Assembly (NCBI GenBank): GCA_022376465.1
Contig: JACDTU010000003.1
Coordinates: 2,170,001-2,234,000, forward strand
Reading direction: 5' to 3'
DNA length: 64,000 bases
From: Cubamyces lactineus
Lineage: Eukaryota; Basidiomycota; Agaricomycetes; Polyporales; Polyporaceae
A program made the position numbers and the translations under genes. The stretch's first letter is position 1; each line of letters begins with the position of its first letter. Positions 21,616-31,811 of the stretch are shown piece by piece. The notes under the pieces are model-generated. The model made no database searches. It was not told the origin of the DNA and saw only the letters and a program-made list of their open reading frames with translations.

Positions 21616-23113
21616 TCAAAACAACATAACTGTTACAACTTGTCCAGACTCCGTAGCCTCCAATATGACCCCGTCATATCCGAAAAGCCCTGGCATCGAG
21701 TCAACGCGACACATGTGAGTATATCCATATGACCTACGTGTTGTTGAACTTGGCAGACGAAGACCATCCTCATCGTCAGTGCGGTTCAGGATCATCGAAG
21801 GAGGCGCTTCTCCGGGTGCCAGAAAGTGCTGGATCTCTTCAACCTGCACCCTCGCAGGTTAGCGAGACTTTGCTCAAGGGATACAGAGACCTACCCTTTC
21901 GAAGAATTTCTTTCGTGGCGGAGACTCTGGTGTGATAGATCAGCATGCCCATACACCCGTAACATGAGACACGACCGACCGTCCTCGTCGTCTTCTGGGC
22001 GACCTTCAATCTCCCACGGGCAACGTTTATACCTCTGGAAGAGGGGAGTACCGGGCTATCACTCTCACATAAGAGAGCGCTAGTGTCACTGTTAGTGTTA
22101 CATACGCACCACGTTCGAATGTAAGATGATCTTCTTCACTACGTGTGTAGAACCCGATATCAAGAAGTCGATACCATGTTGCTGGTAGTTATAAAAGTCT
22201 GCGAAACGCGCTTAGTTTCCCGCGCATAGTTGTATCATATCTGGATCTCACAATCTCCGTCCACCTCAGCCTCAGCCTGGCTGCCGCGGGCGTGAATGGT
22301 CATTCTATCATCTTCTTTGTAGTGCACACGCAGAGGCGGCCCCAAATCAACCGTGATATCTTGCGCAGTGCTTGCCCCTATGATGACCTGCACAGGTTCA
22401 GAAGCCGTCGGATAGAAGTACATAGTGATCCCTTCGTGGACCTGTTGACGAATCAATAAAGCCTTCATGTGACGGGAAGACGGGATAACCTTTGCAACTG
22501 CTCTGTATAGCTCCCCAGCCATGGCTGGGCACTCAGCGACCTCGTCTAGCACGTCCTTGGGCACACCGTCCGGGTTCTTCTCCGAGATAATGATCCGTTT
22601 CACCTCCTGTTGTCGATCGTCTGATTGTGTCGCAGGACTTTTCAGACTCTCCCCTCTAGGATCTTCATCAAAACTAAAAGAGACACCAGGGTACCGCAGG
22701 TCGTCCCCAGGATAAGTGGGACCGAACATCCGGCTAACGCCTACTCTCTTCAGGGCATCTTCGCTCGATGAGAGTACAGAGTTCTTGTATGTGAGAGTGA
22801 GAGGCGGATTTGGGTCACGCAGTTTCTTGACTGAGATGGTGCTCAGCCTTTGATGATAACCTGAGAACAGCAAGTCGAGATGGGGTCTAAGATGAAGGAG
22901 GATGGGTGTGGTCGACGAATCCGGGTCGTACTTCACGTCGACCTGCGGGAACAAGTGCTGCAAACCTCGCAGCATATCGAGAACATTCCACAGCGAGGCT
23001 CCTATGTGAAGGTTGGTTGAATCAGTCTGGTTGGACGTTACCAACTGCATACCTATTTCGAACATCCCAAGGCCTGAGCCCGGTCTCAGGTCGAGCTCCA
23101 GTGTAGAGAACAT
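21616..23113 (-). CDS. PHAF1: PHAF1 / UPF0183 family protein
   Basis: Minus-strand exons 23113-23053, 23001-22252, 22198-22110, 22055-21980, 21926-21895, 21843-21738 and 21689-21616 give 395 residues, close to animal PHAF1 (C16orf70). Matching segments include the start LELDLRPGSGLGMFEIGASL, FPQVDVKYDPDSSTTPILLH, the FGPTYPGDD and PGVSFSFD motifs, EDDRMTIH, then FYNYQQHGIDFLISGSTHVV, KKIILHSN, and the end ILEATESGQVVTVMLF. In animals PHAF1 pairs with BCAS3 and binds phosphoinositides at the forming autophagosome. The fungal role is not established. The unspliced frame ends at a stop at 22235, inside the second intron; the downstream exons are well supported by similarity. Confidence 0.9.
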
Positions 23114-24591
23114 ATCCCTGACGGCAACTGATTGGTCTTGCGAACGTGTGTAGGGTGTCTATAGGAAGCACTTTATAGGTGCTCGAAGACTTGCAGCTAA
23201 TAGTCGGACGATATACGCCCTAGAGGTAGAGGATGGCCACCCGCGGAGAGATGCCAGTAGTGGGTAGCCGAGCTGAGGGCGTCTATATGTTACGAGTCCG
23301 CCACCCAGGAGGACACCCGATTTGGATGGGATGCTTGCGTCAACGTCACTCTGAACTTCCGCTACGCAACACGCGTGTTACATTGGAGAGCAAGCACGAT
23401 GCACGATGCTTGTCATTTGCATAAAGTAAGTATACAGGCTGCACTCTCTACCAAAACGATTGAAGCGTTACGGGGGAAAGTCGGAGCCTGGCCCTATCTC
23501 ATTGGGGATGTGGCAACTCTGCACATTCAGCGGATCATGTTATATGCTTCAGCACAGGATTGATCGTCTCAATTTACTGGAATGAATCCTGGCGCGTACG
23601 GAGGAGAGTTGTGCCCACGCAGCTCATCGCTTCAAGCAACTATGAGTCGGGCTTGACCACTGGCTGCCGCCTGCTACAATTAGCATGCGCATATGCGTTC
23701 TCCGTGCCGCCACTGCAACATTAGCGTCCTTGCTGCAGGCGCCGGTAAGCCTTGGATACGTGGTAGGAAGGTGTGTACACTCAATTATCCGCGAGGCAAC
23801 GTATGTGCTCGGATCTAGAATGGGCATGTTTTCGTTCTACTCCTCGGCCTTGTCTTGGTATCTGTGCGTCATCATGCTCCCATTAAATTGTTGACGTCGA
23901 TGACTCTACAGTAGCCGACGGACGAGTTCGCATGCCTTCGTTCTGTTTGGGGTTTCGATGTAGACGTCCGAGCTGCATTGAACATCTATTCGAATTTATC
24001 ACGCTTGTCGACACACGGCCATTCTACCTGGCGCTTATAGCGCGGTGGCGGAACTCAACTTGAATGAAGTTCAACTCCACGCCACGTCGGCCGCAGGCTA
24101 GTGGGCCCTGATTTATGGGGGGTGGAACTCTGAATCGATGGGCTAGTCTCGAGCCTGTATACGTGGTGCATATTACGCGGCTCTTACGACGCTGATCATG
24201 TCTCCCTCTGCTTCCTGGCTCGAGCTGGGTATCAACACTCCCTATCCGCGTCTTGCCAACAAACACGCGTCGGTCCCTTGCAATGCCAGCATGCTCAAGA
24301 TGCCTGCCTCACATCCTACTTGGGTGCGCAGATTTCGAACTCCCGGTTCAAGAGCACATGCAGGTCTTTGGCGTGTGCGTCGCGGCAAAGCAAGATAGCA
24401 CTCCATTATCGCGAGGTGCGTGTGTTCCTGCCCAACGTCTGTGTACGGCGGCATATATCTAGGTGCTTTGGTCAAGCTTACACTTCTGCCCCCACCCTCA
24501 GTTTCAGCACCCTCATAGATCCCTCTCGCTACAACCGCTGCGTAGAATCCTAAACCATTCGTCGAGCAAACGTGTATCAAGATTGGTCGCA
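23114..24591. other. Long divergent intergenic region, no gene seen
   Basis: Nearly 1.5 kb between the PHAF1 and NHA1 starts. Short open frames occur but none carries a domain or consistent splice pattern, and composition is closer to AT-balanced intergenic DNA. No tRNA or repeat was recognised. Confidence 0.45.
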
Positions 24592-27493
24592 ATGCACCTC
24601 GAGCTACTACAGGTTTGAATACCGTCCCGTATCGCAGCTCCGTTCACGAACTGGCCTTTCAGATCACTGAAGCGGGGTTGGCATATTTGGTCGTTGGAGG
24701 TTTTGTGGTTGCGGTAGGTGTCTGCTAGCTGTCAGAGGAATGGCGACGCCTGCCATGCAATCTTCCTCATGGTAGTCCTCAAGTGCTAATATTCCTGTTC
24801 ATAGTTCAGTATGGTGTCCCGTCTCGTGAAAGAAAAGGCGAGTACGAGCGGAGTACCCAAGACGCGTGCACTGAAAGGACTTTCTAGCTATACGTCAACG
24901 AAGTTGTCCTTGGTACCGCGTGCGGTGTCATTCTCGGCCCGTACTATGCGAACATCCTCAATCCTCGTACGTGGGGGGAAGACGTGAATGCAGTAACCCT
25001 TGAGGTCACGCGTATCACCCTCGCTGCGGGCCTATTCGCCATTGGAGCGGAAATGCCACCGGGCTACCTAGCGAAACACGCGAAGGGCCTACTCGTTATG
25101 ATCGTGCCCACTATGGCGTTTGGGTGGCTTATTGTCGCAGGTACGTCCAGCAAGAGCGAACTTGCGCTCAAGTGCTTAGGACATTTGTACCACCAGCCAT
25201 CATCCACGCTATCTTCCCTCAGCTCGACTTCTTATCTTCCCTGGTCATCGCTGCTTGCCTTACTCCCACAGATCCTATCATTTCCGCTGCGATCATCAGT
25301 ACGTGCGATAGACATTTTCTCCCTTATGATAGGCTCAGTTGATGCCGTCTTGCAGGTGGGACATACGCTACAAACAATGTGCAGCAGGATCTACGCCATA
25401 TCTTGTCGGCGGAATCCGCTGCGAACGATGGCCTTGCATATCCCTTCCTGAGCATCTCCATCTACCTCACAGTCGAGAGCTCGCGCCAAATCGCGATAGG
25501 TGAATGGTTCCTTGTCGGTTGGCTGTGTGAGTAGGTGCAACATGTGGTCCTACACCCTCACCACTGATCAGCATGGCAGACCAAGTCATCCTCGGTACTC
25601 TTATAGGGGCACTGTTGGGTGAGTCCCGCATCGCCCAATGGGGGTAGGGGACTCATGTTGGGTACTCATCGCATCATTTTCAGGGACTGTGTTCTCGTAT
25701 TTACTGCGGCTCTCCCGCCAAAAGGGTTACATCGGCCACGATTCTTACGTCGTACAGTACCTCGCCCTCGCGCTGTTGACCATTGGCGTCACTCGCACGC
25801 TGGGGAGTGACGATCTTCTTGCCGCATTCGCTGCCGGTCAGTAAACTTTGATGCGTCCCCTCGTCCGTGGATCACTGCTTTACACCCTGAAACCCATCGA
25901 TCCCACAGGCGCTGCGATCGGTTGGAGCGGTGACTTCAAGGAGCATACTGAGAAAGAGATATTCTCCTCAGTAATCGACCTCGTATTGAACTGTGGCTGC
26001 TTCATTTACATCGGGGCATGGATTCCTTTCGACACCTTCAACGCCACTCAGTTTGGTATCACTCCTTGGCGTCTCATCATTCTCTTTGTCGCTGTCCTCT
26101 TCTTCCGGCGAATCCCGCCCCTTCTTCTGCTATACAAATGGGTGCCTGAAATCCACTCCTGGAAGGAGGCGCTCTTCTCAGGTCACTTCGGTAGGTACTC
26201 GCAACATCTTGATCTGAGCCGGGGGAATGCACTGACAAACATACACAGGTCCTGTAAGTTATCAGCCTTGTCTACTAATGTCACCCCGCCATATTCTTAC
26301 CCTTACCGACGTAGATGGGTGTTGGTGCCATCTTCGTCTCGACGCTGGCAGTGTTGGAACTACCTACCCCCCATGACCCGCCCCAAAGCCAAGCAGAACT
26401 GCTCGCTGCGACCCTCCAGACGATTGTCTCGTCTGTTGTACTAGGCTCCATCATCATACGTATGTGATCGTGGCTGTGTCTGCATGGGATCAAAAGCTGA
26501 CTCGCTATGACTTCAGATGGATTGTCAATCGCTGTTCTGTCGCTCGGACTCAATCTCCGCTCGCGCACGCTCACTCTAACTCGGTCCTGGACAGCACCTA
26601 ACGGGTCGAAGACTCCAGAATGGCTCCTCCGCATGTCGGCAGGCAGTGTTCGCCGCAGCCCATACACGAACAATGACCGCGATGTTGAGCGCGACGCGGA
26701 AACCAAGAGCGACTATCCTAGCTCGCCTAGGGCACAGTTCGTCTCGCATAACGAAGTGACGGTCAACGACCCCTTCCCTGCGGTGGTCCTTACGACCACG
26801 ATCTGCGAGACCGCCTCCGCCCCGCTGGATTTGGAAGATGGACACCTGGATGACCGTCACGGCAGCTCTCATCTCCCCTTGGAGGCTGCTCCCCTACAGG
26901 ATATGAGCGAGGTGCGTTCGTTTCAGCGAACGTCTACGGCACACGCGAATGCAGCTCACCTTCTTTGTTCGCGACATGGGCATATCGCGTTATTGGCCGC
27001 CGGATAGGACGACATTGGCTTGCAATTTAACGCTATACAGCCTGGGAGCAAGGCGCAGCCTGAGTCGCACCTCCCTCGCGAGAATGTCGCGAACCTTCAC
27101 AAGGGGATTTCTACTAGTGGTCGATGCGCACCTACCGTGCTACCGTCAGACGATGCCGCACTTGACCAGCACTTGGAACCTACACCCTCAGAGTCGGTTT
27201 CGATCTCAGGGGCGCACACGCGGCCATCTCGACGATCTGTCGTACGCTACCCGCTTCCTATGGGTTGGACGGAAAGCGCGACCAGCGATCACATGGATTC
27301 CGGCGCGCAGAGCCCTGCCTCGATCAAGGGAGTTCGCTTTCTCAAGGGCACTGATAGTATCATCCTCGGAGAAGAAGCGGGAGCCATGAAGGTCGGGTCC
27401 ATGGTGAAGTTCGGTAACACTGGAACTGTTACTCCCGATGGTAATGACGGCATACCACTGGGAAAGAATGGATATCCCTGCGAATCCCAATAA
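24592..27493 (+). CDS. NHA1: Plasma-membrane Na+(K+)/H+ antiporter, NHA1/SOD2 type
   Basis: Thirteen exons give 700 residues: 24592-24612, 24663-24713, 24805-24837, 24888-25140, 25197-25298, 25356-25526, 25580-25618, 25684-25836, 25909-26190, 26249-26253, 26315-26459, 26517-26911 and 27041-27493. The first 450 residues hold about 12 TM helices with the CPA1 motifs GLFAIGAEMPPGYLAKH, LTPTDP (142-147) and the ion-binding ESAANDG (Asn177-Asp178). The loop GAAIGWSGDFKEHTEKEIF and the segment HFGPMGVGAIFVSTLAVLEL also match. A hydrophilic tail of over 200 residues follows, as in fungal NHA1, where it regulates activity. These proteins expel Na+ and K+ for salt and pH tolerance. The 21-nt first exon was chosen because splicing over 50 nt gives MHLELLQ-ITEAGLAY. 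Exon 10 is only 5 nt, and the third intron appears to be GC-AG. Confidence 0.93.
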
Positions 27494-27992
27494 CGACATG
27501 CTTGTGAGAGCTGGGGAATAGTGGGCTAGAAACGGAGCGGTCGATAGGTACGGTCAGGTTGGCCCAGAATTATGAACATTTTCCAATTGGCGCGTTTTTT
27601 GTGTCATCGTCTTGTCGTCGTTGGCTATATGTAATAAGCGTAGTAGTCGGGTGTCCTATTCAAGGCTTGTGTATATATCGAGAACCACAAACAGTTGGGG
27701 TCATCGCGGCAAGAGCGGCAGCAGAACCAGCCTGAGCCTGAGGGCGCTACTGAGATTGACGCGTCGCGTTACGCGCACGCGACCATCGTCACAGTCGCGT
27801 CGCTCTGCCCCAGACGCGTCTCCGTTCTTCGTCCGAGCCACCACTGCAGCTATCTGCGAGATTCAGGTATACGTCGTTTCGCACTCTTAAGTACGTGACG
27901 CATACGTGCGGCTCCAGTGAGCTATGATCAGTACTAACATGGCACTGGACAGGATTATCACTAAGTCAGGCCTCCAGTAGTCACTCTGCGTT
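27494..27992. other. Intergenic between NHA1 and DPB2
   Basis: 499 bp without a supportable gene; NHA1 3' UTR and DPB2 promoter are expected here. Confidence 0.45.
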
Positions 27993-30148
27993 ATGACCGC
28001 CGATCGGAGACAAGTCATAATCAAAGTACTGCACTTGAGTTAGTTCATGCATAGTTCCACTGAGGAACGTGTAGGTTTTTAGAAAGTACGGGCACTCCCT
28101 TGGCCCAGAGTCCTTGGAGTTCTTGGAGGACCTCCTTGACCGTCACGAAATCGCCGACGAAGATGTGGAATTCTCCGTAGAGTGGATTGCCAAGGAATAC
28201 AACAAACAAGATGGTATGCCATGGAATTTCCTCATGAAACGCGAATTCATGGTCGTTAGATGCCCAGATGAAGGTTTCGCTCGACGTCCTCCATAGAGTG
28301 TACGAGACTTTCCAGAACGGCGAAGGTGAAGGCGCGCAAGAACATGCTACACTGGATCCCGACAACCATCTCTTCGTAATTGATTCGTTTGATATGCCTC
28401 TCTGGAACTGGTCAACAGAACGGAGCACCTTTGAGAGGTGAGCCAGCCCTCGTAATCTGATATATCTGGAACATACTTACACCTCTCTAGAGCGCCGGGG
28501 CCTCTAACGTCTTCTGGTTCAGCGGAATCCAGAACAATGGCGATGAGGAATAGACTGAATGTGATCAGACAATGCGTCCTACGCAATGACCACTTTTCAC
28601 CATCAACGCTACCGTCGAAGGACCGTGAGAACCTCCTCACTGTAGGTCAAGCGTTGCCATTCGTATCGTAGCCGTACTGAGAACACGGCTAGTTGAGGTC
28701 AACGAAACAGTTACTTGGACGGGCTGGCGAGCGATTTCTCCTCTTTGGCATGCTCACGCACTCGAAAGAGGGCAAGTTGTGCCTAGAGGACCAGGACGGT
28801 ATGGTGGAGCTTGACTTCTCTCAACTGGTCGGTCTTCACGTGCATTACCAAACAAGCGTATCATCTAAATCAAGTGCTGTAGGATCAACCGAGCGAGGGG
28901 CTGTTCACGGAGGGCTGCTTAGCACTTGTCGAGGGCGACTACACCGAAGACGCGACCCTGCTAGTCATCGCCATCGGACATCCGCCATGCGAGAGCCGAG
29001 AAGCTGCACGATCAATATTTGGCCACATTGACTTTCTGGGCAAGGGTGCGACGACACTATTAGAAGATGTAAGTTATGCTTCCTTCACAGGTCGTTTTGA
29101 GGCTGAACATGTCGAGCTCATAGAAACAATTCGCGCAAAGGGTGCAAATCGAGCTAGCAGATCTGAGATTCTTCGTCCTCTCAGACGTATGGCTTGATCG
29201 CCCTGAAACGCTGCACGGGCTTCGCAAGTTGTTCGACAATTGCATGGAAAACAGCTTCATCCCGAAGGTAATCGTGCTGTGCGGTAACTTCACGAGTGTC
29301 GGAATACCTCAAGGAAATGGCCGTGAAGTGCGACGATATCAAGGTACGTCTTTCGTCATCACATGTTGCTCCATCATGCTGAATTTGTGTAGAAAACTTT
29401 GAGGCACTAGCTGACCTGATAGCAAGCTATCCTCTGATCACTCGCACCACCCATTTTGTCCTCGTACCCGGACCGCTGGACGTGTCCTTGAACGCAGTGT
29501 TGCCTCGAAGGCCGCTCCTCTCCTCCTTCGTGAACCGTCTGAAGTCCCGCATACCGAATATTCACAGCGCGACCAACCCATGTCGTATCAAATTCTTTGA
29601 GCAAGAAGTTGTCATCTTCCGCGAAGATCTGATGTCAAGAATGCTGAGGAACTTGGTTGGCGTCAAGCCAGACGTCAAGAACGACGATCTTAAGCGTTAC
29701 GTATGTGGCTTGCCAACGGTTGCCTTGTCTAGGTCTCTGACTGCCTTCGTTCAGCTCGTGCAAACGATCTTGGACCAGAGCCATCTCATGCCAGTGACCG
29801 CTTCCATACAGCCAACACTGTCGGAATATGACCACGCGCTTCGTCTCTACCCTTTACCGACCGCAGTACGTCTGAGCTCGCGACATGGGTGCGATGGGAT
29901 GGTTTTGACATGGCAAGCTATAGGTCGTATTGGCCGACAGATATGACAAATATCAGATGACGTATGAAGGATGTCACGTCTTCAATCCAGGACGGTTTGT
30001 TGGAAATTCGTTCACGTTTTCCGCGTACGCACCTGCAAGGCGAGAATCGGAGGAGTGGTAGGTCTATTTATAGCTCTTGTATGGATGACACGCTGAACTT
30101 ATTTGTTCCAGTGTGTTGGATCTGGACTTGGATGATGGATGGTCATAA
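27993..30148 (+). CDS. DPB2: DNA polymerase epsilon subunit B
   Basis: Exons 27993-28025, 28075-28213, 28260-28437, 28491-28641, 28693-28827, 28883-29068, 29124-29343, 29393-29700, 29755-29865, 29924-30057 and 30112-30148 give 543 residues, close to POLE2 (527). The N-terminal helical domain ([20 protein letters not shown]) is followed by an OB-like part ([18 protein letters not shown]) and the inactivated calcineurin-like phosphoesterase fold: [60 protein letters not shown] and [13 protein letters not shown]2 is the essential accessory subunit that ties Pol epsilon to the CMG helicase at leading-strand forks. Metal-binding residues of the phosphoesterase are absent, as usual in the family. 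Confidence 0.95.
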
Positions 30149-31811
30149 CCAATTCTCAGCGTTGTGGGCAGTGTAGATAGTTACTTATGTAGATCAGTTG
30201 GCCGACACTGGCCGCATCACCAAAAAGGCGTCCAAATTGTGGCCCGCGCGAGAATTCGTCTTCTTATACTTGGTTATAATAGAGTTATAATTGATTATCA
30301 TACGTTGCCTCGATACAAACCAACTCAAGCGGTCTTATTATGATGCATCTTGAAATCGGCTTGCAACCGCATTACAGTCATCTCGCAATAACTTTCAAAG
30401 GCCTGCCAAGCCGTTGCAATCATTCCGACGACTTGCAATCTAATACGAGGACGCGCGCTTGATTGCGCCAATAGCCTATGCCAATAGACAGGTACTATAT
30501 AGGACCGCGTCGGGGTTTGAATATACAATTTGTAGGCAACGTCGCGACGTGGACTCGAAACCCCCTTCTTCCATGTAGCTATACTACCTAGGTGCCACCT
30601 CTCTGAGGTGTACTAACTTCGTATTGTCTTAGCCGTGGATTCGTACCAAGACAGCTATCTTCCGGCACTCCTGGCTCTGGTCCCTCCGTGCTGCGACGTC
30701 TTTGCTAGTCTTTGAACTTGTCTGCGGATATCTGCCAGTCTTGCTACTGTCTGGGTGCTACGTCTACGGCTATCGCTTGGTTGGGCTGATCTGAGTCTCT
30801 GGGCCTAGGCGAACTCTATCCTGTGCACTGGTCTTGGGATGCGTCGCCTTCTGGAGTCTCTTTGCTACATGCTGAGTACCAAGTACCGCTCACGTTCAGC
30901 TGGCGCCACAGCGGACAATCATACGATTGACATTCGGGCCTCACGCCCATGTCCCTTTTGTATATGCATATATATGTCATGTACCTGTGTCATATGTACT
31001 TCCGTCATCAGAAATATATTGCTTGTTTAAACTGCCATATTTCCTTGTTCTGTTCGAATGACCAGTGTTTGCCCGAGAGTTGTAATCATCTCTGAATGTG
31101 TAGAAGGATTGTGCCCGATCCTATGAGTCTCAATATTTTCTTCATCGGATCCTAGATCAGGTTTACATGCCTTTAAAGGCCCTTGCAAGACGCTCGTAAG
31201 GAGCTCAACGCCTATTTAGTCACATTACTATTGATCAGGAACATATAATCATTGCATCGATTGTAACTCCTTGGAACCACATTACAACTGGTTGCAATCC
31301 AGCCTCAAATCGGCGACAAAAGTGTGATGCGTGCGGCGGAAATGTGCTCGAGTCAGGAGGTTCTCTGGCCTAAGGGAGCCTATACCAGGTCTATATGTCC
31401 AACGGAGAGAAGCACTCGAGAATACTGTAGATCCTTTTGCTCGGAATGACCAGGGACATGGTTCAGGTAACCAGGTTCATGGGAAGGTCAAGATGCATGG
31501 GCAGGTGTGTGCAACACGTGGCTGTACATACTCTCCGACGCGCCCGGAAAGTGGTGGGTCGGGGACGGGCGTACCGCGCAGCGCTCTGACAGGTCTCACC
31601 AACTCACCACCCTCAGCCACCTCAGACAAATTCATGCACATATCCCGACCTCCCCTTCCTGTGGAGCCTTCAACCACCAGCTGCATGCGCATTACCGCCG
31701 TTCCCTGCTAGTGACAATCACGCTCCTTCAATCGCCCCCATCGTTCACCACATTGGTACCTCACGTCCTCGCGTCAACGCTGTCCAGCTTGAGCCTTCCG
31801 GCTGGGACCTT
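30149..31811. other. AT-richer intergenic region, no intact gene
   Basis: About 1.66 kb between DPB2 and FMP27, noticeably more AT-rich than its surroundings, with TATA-like strings (tatatag near 30497, atatatat near 30970). Small hairpins (CACCTC/GAGGTG near 30597) occur. No open frame with domain content. It could be a degenerate element or LTR remnant, but no terminal repeats or target duplication could be shown. The last 300 bp should hold the FMP27 promoter. Confidence 0.4.

Noticed and set aside
24613..24640. A 25-nt first intron or a lost start codon in NHA1
   Set aside because: A 50-nt intron (24613-24662) joins a normal ATG exon in phase, so neither a tiny intron nor a pseudogene is needed.
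25141..25179. Frameshift in NHA1 after the LIVA segment
   Set aside because: Using the acceptor at 25196 gives a 56-nt intron and a correct frame into IIHAIFPQLDF, so the gene is intact here.
30545..30565. B-box-like string on the minus strand (tttcgagtcc), possible tRNA or SINE head
   Set aside because: No foldable acceptor or anticodon stem and no properly spaced A box could be found.
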